Below are positions 1-6,297 of a DNA stretch of 9,619 nt, one piece after another. Location: positions 1-9,619 of the forward strand of contig CAMOZD010000024.1 of assembly GCA_946630645.1 (NCBI GenBank). The letters are read 5' to 3'. Source of the stretch: an uncultured Lachnospiraceae bacterium. GTDB lineage: Bacteria; Bacillota; Clostridia; Lachnospirales; Lachnospiraceae. A program made the translations under genes and the position numbers. The notes beneath the pieces are model-generated. The model saw only the letters and a program-made list of their open reading frames with translations, did not search any database and had not been told where the DNA came from. Each line of letters starts with the position of its first letter. Position 1 is the first letter of the stretch.

Positions 1-86
1 CACCCTTGCTGTTCAGCTATGTACTTCGTCGTTGCCTACGCGTACTCGGGACTTCCACCCGTTAGAGCGCACCCATGGCGCGCAAA
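1..86 (-). mobile_element. Probable 5' end of a group II intron (class C-like), cut by the window edge
   Basis: Read on the minus strand, this stretch begins right after the U-tract of the kinase terminator with GCGCGCCATGGGTGCGC, which can fold into a short stem. Next comes CGGGTGGAAGTCCCG, a second small hairpin, and the stretch ends at the window edge with GCAAGGGTG. From memory these blocks resemble the domain I start of bacterial group II introns found in gut clostridia. No reverse transcriptase is visible because the element would continue beyond base 1. Its position supports the call: class C group II introns insert just downstream of intrinsic terminator hairpins in the same orientation, which is the arrangement here. 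The exact 5' boundary (about 83-87) is uncertain. It could instead be another structured RNA or an unrelated intergenic sequence. Confidence 0.5.
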
Positions 87-146
87 CAAAAAGAATCCCA
101 GCCGGTGGGAACTGCCTTTTCAGACAGCCTGCCAGGGCTGGGATTC
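84..146 (-). terminator. Intrinsic terminator of the FGGY kinase gene
   Basis: On the minus strand, 44 nt after the kinase stop codon, GAATCCCAGCC (146-136) pairs perfectly over 11 bp with GGCTGGGATTC (103-93). TTTTTGTTT (92-84) follows directly. The 32-nt loop can form further inner pairs. This is a long but standard Rho-independent terminator, and it closes the FMN-riboswitch transcription unit. Confidence 0.85.
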
Positions 147-189
147 AGTATTATTTATGAAAATGTTTCCGACAGGTCTGCCTGTCCTC

Positions 190-1740
190 CTAGTCTTCTC
201 TCATCTGCTTTAAGGTGAGGAAGGCTGCGCCCATCTCTTCTTTGACCAGCCGGTTTTTCAGCTGATACTGCTTCAGATAAAAGTCGTGGGTAGCCGGATC
301 CGGCGCAAACTCCTTCTTGATATGGATATTACCTGTGAGGGCTCCTGCGATATCCTTCACATCCCCCACAGCATAGGCCCCGAATACACAGTTGGTCATC
401 ACGGCCCCGGCAGCATTTTCCAGGGTGACGGTCCTGCTGTCCAGCATGTCCGCCTTCATCTTATTCCACATATTGTCCCTGCTGCCGCCTTCAGTGATGG
501 TAATCCGGCTAAGGTCGATACCCGCGGCCCGGTAAAGTTCGGTAATCTCCATATAGTCATAACCGATGGCCTCCAGCACTGCCCGCCAGAGAGTGAACTG
601 GTCTGTGTCCATAGTCATGTTGAGGAAACAGCCTGTGGCATCTGCGATATCGTTGTTGCCTCCGGTCAGGTAGGGCAGGAAAAGTACGCCGTTGGAACCT
701 GCCGGTACCTTGTCCCTGGAATTATCCTCCAAATCCCTGTAGTAGGAACCGTCCTCTGCCTTCTGGCAGATATTGTCCTTGTACCAGCGCAGGGCCAGAC
801 CTCCGGTCCGGATGTAGCCCCAGTAGAAATAGGTGTCAGGCAGGGAACCACTGTTAAAAATCAGTCCTGTGCCGGGCTTGGAAAGCTCCGGGATAATCCC
901 TTTGGTGGAAACACAGAACATGGAACAGGTCCCAGCTACATCCACTGCCTGACCAGCCTCCATGTTGCCGCTGCCGATCATGGACTGCATAGTGTCTCCG
1001 GCACCGCCGCAGACAGCAATTCCTGCCGGGAAGCCGGTCTTTTCTGCCATCTCTTCCGTCAGATAGCCTACCACATCCCAGGGCTTGACAATCCGGGGCA
1101 TCATGGATTCAGGAATCCCCAGGATATCCAGCTGGTCTTTGGACCAGCATTTGTCCTCCACCTTGTAGCCCAGTCCCCAGCCGGACATGGTGCCCCAGTC
1201 TATGAACATCTGATCACCCTTAAGGCCGGCCAGATGGGCCAGGACATAGGGGGCATCATGGACAAACTTCACGCCCTTTTCCCGGAAGCCGTCCACATTT
1301 TTGAGAAACCAGCGGGCAAACATGGCCGGGAACATGCAGTTGGCCTCCGCATTGCCTGTCTCCTTCTGCCAGATATCAAGGCCCATGGCATTGATGGCAT
1401 CGGCATCTTCTTTGGTCCGGGAATCCAGGTAATTGATATAGGGGGTGATGGCATTACCTTCAGCGTCGACTCCACAGATTCCACAGATAATCCCGTCGCC
1501 CATGATAGACCTGACCTTGCTGACATCCAGGCCCTTCTCCTTCATCTGGTCAGCACAGTCCTTCATCCCCTTTATGGTCAGCTGCAGGTATTCATCAACA
1601 TCCATGCTGACCCATCCCGGCTCAGGATAATTCAAGGTTGTGGGTGAAGCGGACTGAACCAGACAGTTCATATCCTCATCGTATACAGCAACCTTGACAC
1701 TCTGTGTTCCTGCGTCAAATCCAATGTAATATCTGCTCAT
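190..1740 (-). CDS. FGGY-family carbohydrate kinase (xylulokinase-like)
   Basis: The 516-aa product is a full-length cytoplasmic FGGY kinase, which transfers phosphate from ATP to a sugar or polyol. Residues 5-13 (YIGFDAGTQ) form the N-terminal phosphate-binding start with Asp9. Residues 245-250 (GGAGDT) carry the likely catalytic base Asp249, as in the xylulokinase GGGD motif. Residues 415-434 (ITEGGSRDN...ADML) match the C-terminal FGGY signature. The ATG at 1740 is chosen because AAGGAGG lies 7 nt upstream and the FGGY homology begins there. The frame stays open a further 93 codons upstream, to 2019, through the leader. The gene is alone between an FMN riboswitch and a terminator, so FMN should repress it. 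The substrate cannot be read from the sequence: xylulose, ribulose or a related pentose or polyol are candidates. Family assignment is firm, specificity is open. Confidence 0.92.
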   Translation of the reverse strand: MSRYYIGFDAGTQSVKVAVYDEDMNCLVQSASPTTLNYPEPGWVSMDVDEYLQLTIKGMKDCADQMKEKGLDVSKVRSIMGDGIICGICGVDAEGNAITPYINYLDSRTKEDADAINAMGLDIWQKETGNAEANCMFPAMFARWFLKNVDGFREKGVKFVHDAPYVLAHLAGLKGDQMFIDWGTMSGWGLGYKVEDKCWSKDQLDILGIPESMMPRIVKPWDVVGYLTEEMAEKTGFPAGIAVCGGAGDTMQSMIGSGNMEAGQAVDVAGTCSMFCVSTKGIIPELSKPGTGLIFNSGSLPDTYFYWGYIRTGGLALRWYKDNICQKAEDGSYYRDLEDNSRDKVPAGSNGVLFLPYLTGGNNDIADATGCFLNMTMDTDQFTLWRAVLEAIGYDYMEITELYRAAGIDLSRITITEGGSRDNMWNKMKADMLDSRTVTLENAAGAVMTNCVFGAYAVGDVKDIAGALTGNIHIKKEFAPDPATHDFYLKQYQLKNRLVKEEMGAAFLTLKQMRED

Positions 1741-1869
1741 CGTCTTCGTCCTCCTTATCCAGTGACAATTTTTAAACCAGTATTCTAAACGGACATCAAG
1801 ACCCCTGTTTCTTATATTTATGAGGAAGCCGGTCCGGCTCCCTTTGTCAATGGCTTCCAGTCGCAAATT

Positions 1870-1894
1870 AAAAAACCCCGGAATAAATCCGGGG
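1870..1894 (-). terminator. Riboswitch expression-platform terminator
   Basis: On the minus strand CCCCGGA (1894-1888), loop TTTAT, TCCGGGG (1882-1876) forms a perfect 7-bp stem followed by TTTTTT (1875-1870). It lies 131 nt after the FMN aptamer and 129 nt before the kinase start codon, so it would stop transcription before the kinase when FMN is bound. The same TCCGGGG heptamer also occurs inside the aptamer (2060-2054), which offers a competing antiterminator pairing. Confidence 0.93.
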
Positions 1895-2025
1895 ACTGAA
1901 AGCACCTTACATCCGTTGAGAGAGATGTCCTCATAAAGGGCTCCTGGAAAAGGAAAGCCGCAGCTTACCAATCCCGGCCGCTGTTTCTGGCGGCTGCTGC
2001 CCATACCAGGGACCATCATCTCTCC

Positions 2026-2162
2026 ACTTCTCTCATCCAGACTCTACTGTCGGCCCCGGAATCTCACCGGATCATGCCAATAGGCTCGCGGGCTCATGTC
2101 AGCTGCTCTTTCCAGGCATATGACACACACCGCCGGTCGGGAATTACACCCTGCCCCGAAGT
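2026..2162 (-). promoter_or_regulatory. FMN riboswitch aptamer (RFN element)
   Basis: The minus strand carries the conserved RFN blocks in order. They are GGGGCAGGGTG and TTCCCGACCGGCGGT near the 5' side, GAGCCCGCGAGCC in the middle, then TGATCCGGTGAGATTCC, GGGGCCGACAGTA, GTCTGGATG and GAGAAG. P1 can close with ACTTC (2162-2158) against GAAGT (2030-2026). This matches the FMN-sensing riboswitch that normally governs rib operons and the riboflavin importer RibU. A consensus promoter lies about 15-50 nt upstream and an intrinsic terminator follows, so control is probably by premature termination. The only gene downstream in this unit is an FGGY sugar kinase, not a recognised riboflavin gene. 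Confidence 0.97.
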
Positions 2163-2183
2163 TCTGATATCCAATTCCTATCT

Positions 2184-2212
2184 ATTATAACTCATTATAA
2201 TCTATATTACAA
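2184..2212 (-). promoter_or_regulatory. Promoter of the FMN riboswitch-kinase unit
   Basis: On the minus strand, TTGTAA (2212-2207), a 17-bp spacer and TATAAT (2189-2184) match the vegetative sigma-factor consensus, with a perfect -10 box. Transcription would begin near 2177, about 15 nt before the aptamer P1 strand. That is the expected spacing for a riboswitch leader. Confidence 0.85.
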
Positions 2213-2272
2213 TGCCTTTCATCAATGCTTATCAAATACAAGCCGGAAAGACCTGGCTGACAGGCTCCGGGC

Positions 2273-3118
2273 CTACTCCAGCTTCAGACTGGCTGCACAG
2301 TAATACTGGTAGCCCTTGAGGGCACAGTAATTCCTGATTTTCTTCAGAACCAGCTTACTGGGGGCGTACTCAAGCAGGTAGACCCTGTAGCCCTCCGCTT
2401 TTACCTTCTCCAGGTATTCCTTCAGGATAGCCGTCTCCTTGGCCTTCTGCTTGTGGTAGGTCGCATCATCAAAATCAATCCTGGTAAAGACTTCCTCCTG
2501 GTTGACCGCGTCAAAAAGGTCCTGGCTCCCATCCATGGTAAAGGTGGAGGTCACAAATTCCTTGGCCCCGTTAATGATCACCTCAGTATCCATGGTTTTA
2601 ATCCTATTCAGGATGGAACAGATTCCATCATAGATTCCCTTTTCGGGATAATAATGATAAACATCCAGGTTATCCACAAAAAATCCATCATAGCCCTGGG
2701 CCTTAATTCTTTCCGCCAGTTCAACACAACAGTCCTGCCATTCCTTTTGGGACACGTCAATCCAGTATTCATCGGGCCAGTCCCTGTAATTCTCCAAAGC
2801 CATATCTTTAAAGTCTTTATAATAAGGGCGGAAGGTCTCTATAGTGCCCACATTCAGATAAGCATAAACGGTCTTACCCTTGTCATGGAGCTTTATCACA
2901 TCCTGCTCGGTAAATTCCGTTGGTTCTATCACTACGGTGTTATAGGGCTCCAGCCGGCTTATTTTATCACGGTCAATACCAATAAACACTCCATAATCCT
3001 TAGTCTTAGAGGCTTCCCGGTCCCTTGTACTCTGGGCTTCCTGGCCGCCACTCTTGCCACTGCAGGCCACCAGAAGCAGCATTAGTAAACCCATGAAAAT
3101 ACAATATATCTTTTTCAC
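2273..3118 (-). CDS. GH114-family (endo-alpha-1,4-polygalactosaminidase-like) lipoprotein
   Basis: The 281-aa protein has a lipoprotein signal: MKKIY, a hydrophobic core, and lipobox LVAC with Cys19 as the predicted lipid anchor. A short polar linker (20-40) follows. Residues 42-280 match the TIM-barrel domain of glycoside hydrolase family 114. Landmarks are YLNVGTIE (87-94), WPDEYWIDV (114-122), GFFVDNLDVY (145-154), IINGA (181-185) and VYLLEYA (246-252). Asp149 and one of Glu208/Glu209 are spaced like the catalytic pair of characterised GH114 enzymes, which cut galactosamine-rich polysaccharides. It probably sits on the outer face of the membrane and acts on cell-surface or biofilm glycans, but the substrate is inferred from the family. 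The start is GTG at 3118, with AAAGGAG 5 nt upstream. No clear terminator follows before the riboswitch promoter. Confidence 0.87.
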   Translation of the reverse strand: MKKIYCIFMGLLMLLLVACSGKSGGQEAQSTRDREASKTKDYGVFIGIDRDKISRLEPYNTVVIEPTEFTEQDVIKLHDKGKTVYAYLNVGTIETFRPYYKDFKDMALENYRDWPDEYWIDVSQKEWQDCCVELAERIKAQGYDGFFVDNLDVYHYYPEKGIYDGICSILNRIKTMDTEVIINGAKEFVTSTFTMDGSQDLFDAVNQEEVFTRIDFDDATYHKQKAKETAILKEYLEKVKAEGYRVYLLEYAPSKLVLKKIRNYCALKGYQYYCAASLKLE

Positions 3119-3180
3119 CCTGTCTCCTTTCCTGTCCAGAGCAAATGGTCCCCATCAGCCGGAGAAACCATCACCCTGAT

Positions 3181-3299
3181 ATTAAGCCGAAACAATCGTC
3201 CCCTTTACTATATAGAAACAAGCACCCCAAGGGAAACGAGCAGCTTCATTCCATATAGAAAACGTTGCTTTCGTAAATTATGTCAAAACAATTGTCCCC
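3181..3299 (-). repeat. Two imperfect 23-bp direct repeats upstream of the GH114 gene
   Basis: On the minus strand the blocks at 3299-3277 and 3203-3181 agree at 19 of 23 positions. Both begin GGGGAC, share ATTGTTT and end TAAT, with their starts 96 bp apart. A related TTTCTATAT or TTTTCTATAT string precedes or lies between them. They fill the 208-bp gap between the alpha/beta hydrolase and the GH114 gene and may be regulator binding sites. No factor can be named. Confidence 0.55.
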
Positions 3300-3326
3300 C
3301 CATATTAACAGGAAATTGTGTTTTAA

Positions 3327-4298
3327 TTATATCCATTTCTCCATCCATCGCAAAAGATCCCTGTAAACGGTTTCCCTATCCGATTCGTTGAGCAGCTCAT
3401 GCCGGTCATCTTTATAGAGCTTGCCCTGGATATGTCTGATTCCGGCCTGGGCGTAGGCCTGATAGGCTGCAATAACCTGCCTTCCATTGCCCCCCACCGG
3501 GTCCTTAGCCCCGGATACCAGCAGAAGAGGAAGACTTTTTGGTATTTTTTTCATATTCTTCTTTTTTTCCATAAAAAGGATGCCCTTAAACATATTGTAA
3601 TAGCCGTTGATGGTGAAGCTGAAGGCACTCTTAGGATTACTGCAGAATTCTGCCGGCACACTCTCCACCTTGGAAAGCCAGTCCACAGGCGTCCGGTTTG
3701 GCTTAAACTGACGGTTATAATTGCCAGAGGTCAGAAGGGTTATGATCTTGCTGCGATGGTGCCAGCCCATTAAGAAGGCCAGGAACCTGCAAAGACCCAT
3801 ACCAAAAATAATGGAAACGGGTGTGGGAAAACCAGTACCCATGATGATGGCTCCGGCCATTCCTTCCCCGTGCAATTCAATATACTGGCCCACCAGGAAG
3901 GAACCCATACTGTGGCCCAGCATAAAATAAGGGGTCTCAGGATACCGCTGCTGCAGCTCTCTCCGCAGCCGGTGGATATCCGCTATGACACAGTCATTAC
4001 CGTTTCTTTTGGCAAAAAAACCATACCGGCTCTGGTCCAGAACCGACTCCCCATGGCCCAGATGATCATTTCCCGCCACAAGAAAGCCCCTGCTGGCAAG
4101 AAAAGTGGCAAACTCCTCGTAACGTTCTATATATTCTGACATACCATGGCAGATCTGTAGGATCGCCCTGATTTCCGGCTGGTCTCCTGCCGGCTTCCAT
4201 ATTCTTCCATGAATGATGGTCATCCCATCGGCAGACCGGTATCTGATCTGGGACCTGACTACCTTTACGTTTTCTATCTCCTTTGTTCTCACAGTCAT
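3327..4298 (-). CDS. Alpha/beta hydrolase, monoglyceride lipase/lysophospholipase-like (Hydrolase_4 family)
   Basis: The 323-aa product (numbered from ATG 4298) is a complete alpha/beta-hydrolase of the serine hydrolase type that cleaves lysophospholipids or monoacylglycerols. It shows the oxyanion segment HGMSEYIERY (51-60) and the NDHLGHGES block (77-85). The nucleophile elbow GHSMGS has Ser130. The acid strand SGAKDP has Asp266, and the C-terminal DRHELLNE has His300. There is no signal peptide, so it is cytoplasmic. An alternative ATG at 4319 adds seven residues but lacks a ribosome binding site. GAGATGA sits just upstream of 4298, so that start is preferred. The gene follows the HAD phosphatase by 58 nt without a terminator, suggesting co-transcription. 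The substrate is unknown. Confidence 0.9.
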   Translation of the reverse strand: MTVRTKEIENVKVVRSQIRYRSADGMTIIHGRIWKPAGDQPEIRAILQICHGMSEYIERYEEFATFLASRGFLVAGNDHLGHGESVLDQSRYGFFAKRNGNDCVIADIHRLRRELQQRYPETPYFMLGHSMGSFLVGQYIELHGEGMAGAIIMGTGFPTPVSIIFGMGLCRFLAFLMGWHHRSKIITLLTSGNYNRQFKPNRTPVDWLSKVESVPAEFCSNPKSAFSFTINGYYNMFKGILFMEKKKNMKKIPKSLPLLLVSGAKDPVGGNGRQVIAAYQAYAQAGIRHIQGKLYKDDRHELLNESDRETVYRDLLRWMEKWI

Positions 4299-4356
4299 AC
4301 TATCATCTCTTTCTTTCATCTTTCAGGGCTGCAGGTCCAGGCTGTCAGTCCGCAAC

Positions 4357-5130
4357 TCAAAACCAGCCATGGGCCTCACAGGCCTTGTATATACCGTCAT
4401 CGACATTTCTCTCCGCCACATAGTCCGCCCTGGCCTTCAGTTCTTCGCATCCATTTCCCATGGCAATCCTGTAAAAGCGGTCATCAAACATATTCACGTC
4501 ACCAATATCGTCTCCGAAGACAACCACATCCTCCGGCTCTCCTCCTACATACTCAAGCATGCGGAGAATCCCCTGATTCTTGGCGTCCGGCTGAAATAGC
4601 AGGTACTCAGGTTCAAAGCGTTTGTAGCCTAGGGTATCCCTGAGGGTCAGCCTGGCCTCCTCTTCCTCAGGAATAGACACATACATTTTATAGATGGACT
4701 TGGCCTCCACCGGGTCAAACTGGTCGTCGATGATGTAGGTGGTCGGCTCCTTTCTGATTCCCGCCTGTTCTATAAAGTTAAAGTTGCTGGCATAGACCTT
4801 TTTGGAATCATCCAGGGCCACCAATACACCATATCCCAGGGACATGGCCTGGCGGTAGAGAGCCAGGGACCGCTCCCTCTTCATAGGCCGGTTCTCTCTC
4901 ATCTCCCCCTCAAAATAGATTCCATGGCCCCCGTTGCAGACCATATTCTCAAAATCGTGCTTCCTGGCAAAGGGAATTGCCTTGTATGAAGCCCTTCCCG
5001 TAGCGATGGAGACAAAATGTCCCGCCGCCCTGAGCTTGTCGAGGGCTTCCTTGGCCGAAGCTACAATCTGCCCCGTATTTCTGTCTGTTAAAGTGCCATC
5101 AATATCAAAGAAAAAATATTTCTTCTCCAT
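4357..5130 (-). CDS. HAD-superfamily hydrolase, Cof type (subfamily IIB)
   Basis: The 257-aa protein is a Cof/YbiV-type phosphatase, usually active on sugar phosphates or nucleotide-derived phosphates in the cytoplasm. Motif I is FFDIDGTLT (7-15), with nucleophile Asp9 and acid/base Asp11. Motif II is SIATGR with Thr44. Lys184 (motif III) stands at the end of the C2-type cap (about 80-185). Motif IV is GDDIGD with Asp207, Asp208 and Asp211, followed by the usual MGNGCEELKARADYV. ATG 5130 is preferred over an upstream ATG at 5151, because GGAGGTG lies 5 nt before it and the upstream ATG precedes that site. Length fits the family. It lies between tcdA and the alpha/beta hydrolase on one strand and is probably in the same operon. 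The substrate cannot be predicted. Confidence 0.93.
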   Translation of the reverse strand: MEKKYFFFDIDGTLTDRNTGQIVASAKEALDKLRAAGHFVSIATGRASYKAIPFARKHDFENMVCNGGHGIYFEGEMRENRPMKRERSLALYRQAMSLGYGVLVALDDSKKVYASNFNFIEQAGIRKEPTTYIIDDQFDPVEAKSIYKMYVSIPEEEEARLTLRDTLGYKRFEPEYLLFQPDAKNQGILRMLEYVGGEPEDVVVFGDDIGDVNMFDDRFYRIAMGNGCEELKARADYVAERNVDDGIYKACEAHGWF

Positions 5131-5318
5131 ACTGACACCTCCTTTCCCCATATATTTATCAGTAAAGCAGCTTCCTGCTGCTGATCTGCTAACCCGCTGT
5201 CCTCCCGCAGGCTGGTCCCATCAATTTTCATCCCGGGAATCCTTTTCTTCCGTTTTCTCTCCTGCAGACCTCCATATTTTTTAAGCAGACCTCTTTAGCC
5301 GGCCCGGCATCATTCCTG

Positions 5319-6095
5319 TCAAAGGACAGCTGCAGCCAGGTCCTTTACTACCTCCCCTGCTATGATCAGGCCTGCCACCGCCGGTACAAAGGCGGTACTT
5401 CCCGGCAGGGTCCGCTTCCGGCTGCCTGTCTCCCAGCCGGCAGATGAGAAACCCGCCTCTGTCCCAGGCCCACTGCCGCTGGCAGACTCCGGCCAGTCCC
5501 ACATGGGTGTCATGGGTTTCTCCTTAGAATATACCACCTTTAGGTGGTCTATTCCCCTTTTCTTTAATTCTCTTCTCATCACCCTGGCCAGGGGGCAGAC
5601 TGAAGTACTGTAGATATCAGCCAGTTCAAAGGCGGTGGGATCCAGTTTATTGCCGGCTCCCATGGAGGAAATGATTCTGACCCCTGCTTCCCGGGCCTGT
5701 TCCACCAGACTGATCTTCCCGGTCACCGTGTCAATGGCGTCAACCACATAATCATACCGGGAAAAATCAAACTGGTCCCTGGTCTCCGGCAAGTAAAAGG
5801 TCTTGTAGACATGGACTCTGGCACCGGGATTGATATCCAGGACCCGGTCCCTGGCCACATCAACCTTATAACAGTCCAGAGTGCTGTGGAGGGCATGGAT
5901 CTGGCGGTTGAGATTGGTCAGGCTGACCTTATCATTATCAATAAGATCCAGGGTCCCGATCCCGCTTCTGGCCAGGGCCTCCACAGTATAGCCTCCTACC
6001 CCGCCGACACCAAATACCGCAACCCTGGCTTCTGAAAGATTCTTTATATTTTCTTGTCCCAAGAGCAGCCCCGTCCTGAAAAACTGGTCATGCAT
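5319..6095 (-). CDS. tcdA: tRNA threonylcarbamoyladenosine dehydratase
   Basis: The 258-aa product is a ThiF/E1-like enzyme. It uses ATP to dehydrate N6-threonylcarbamoyladenosine (t6A) at position 37 of ANN-decoding tRNAs, giving the cyclic form ct6A. The ATP-binding loop is FGVGGVGG (28-35). The E1-type segment DNDKVSLTNLNRQ (53-65) follows. Family-specific blocks are SSMGAGNKLDP (143-153), CPLARVMRRELKKRGI (167-182) and VVYSKEKP (187-194). A low-complexity Gly/Ser-rich stretch (204-225) precedes the conserved C-terminal segment TAFVPAVAGLIIAGEVV, a common variable loop in TcdA. ATG 6095 has AGAGGTG 7 nt upstream, so it is preferred over the TTG two codons earlier. It is the first gene after an extended -10 promoter and likely leads the operon with the HAD phosphatase, 188 nt downstream. 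Confidence 0.93.
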   Translation of the reverse strand: MHDQFFRTGLLLGQENIKNLSEARVAVFGVGGVGGYTVEALARSGIGTLDLIDNDKVSLTNLNRQIHALHSTLDCYKVDVARDRVLDINPGARVHVYKTFYLPETRDQFDFSRYDYVVDAIDTVTGKISLVEQAREAGVRIISSMGAGNKLDPTAFELADIYSTSVCPLARVMRRELKKRGIDHLKVVYSKEKPMTPMWDWPESASGSGPGTEAGFSSAGWETGSRKRTLPGSTAFVPAVAGLIIAGEVVKDLAAAVL

Positions 6096-6165
6096 GGTCA
6101 AACACCTCTCTTCAGCACTTTTTAATAATCCTTCACTTAAACCTATAGTTTGCTTGGCCGGACTT

Positions 6166-6194
6166 ATTATATCAAGAATATTTTATCTCCTGAA
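6166..6194 (-). promoter_or_regulatory. Extended -10 promoter of the tcdA unit
   Basis: On the minus strand TTGATATAAT contains a perfect -10 TATAAT (6171-6166) with the TGn extension. The -35 position (6194-6189, TTCAGG) is poor, as is usual with extended -10 promoters. It lies between the isomerase terminator and tcdA, giving a leader of about 64 nt. Confidence 0.65.
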
Positions 6195-6202
6195 AATCTA
6201 TA

Positions 6203-6233
6203 AAGAAAAGCCGGGCTCTCGCTCCCGGCTTTT
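6203..6233 (-). terminator. Intrinsic terminator after the RpiB-like gene
   Basis: AAAAGCCGGG (6206-6215) and CCCGGCTTTT (6224-6233) form a perfect 10-bp stem with an 8-nt loop. On the minus strand the stem runs into TTTTCTTTA, about 65 nt after the isomerase stop codon. It is symmetric and could also act on the plus strand. Confidence 0.88.
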
Positions 6234-6297
6234 GCTTATTGAGCTGTCTTCTCATCCTGCCGCCGGACAGAACATGGAAATTCCCAGTGGAAAAAGC

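Noticed and set aside
286..1647. A 453-codon open frame on the plus strand opposite the FGGY kinase
   Set aside because: It is antisense to a gene with clear catalytic motifs, has no ribosome binding site or domain, and is explained by the codon usage of the kinase.
3119..3326. TTGACA at 3286-3281 (minus strand) as the -35 of the GH114 promoter
   Set aside because: The nearest TATATG-like box is 22 bp away and the 17-bp position reads GTTTTC, so no convincing promoter pair could be assigned.
5166..5182. AGCAGC-TTCCT-GCTGCT hairpin upstream of the HAD gene as a terminator
   Set aside because: Only 6 bp, and the minus-strand tail is TTTACTG, not a U-run. Read-through between tcdA and the HAD gene is more likely.
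5088..5231. A 47-codon minus-strand frame (MKIDGTSLRED...) between tcdA and the HAD gene
   Set aside because: It has only a weak AAAAGGA upstream, overlaps the HAD start out of frame and shows no recognisable family. It could be a coupled small peptide but the support is too thin.
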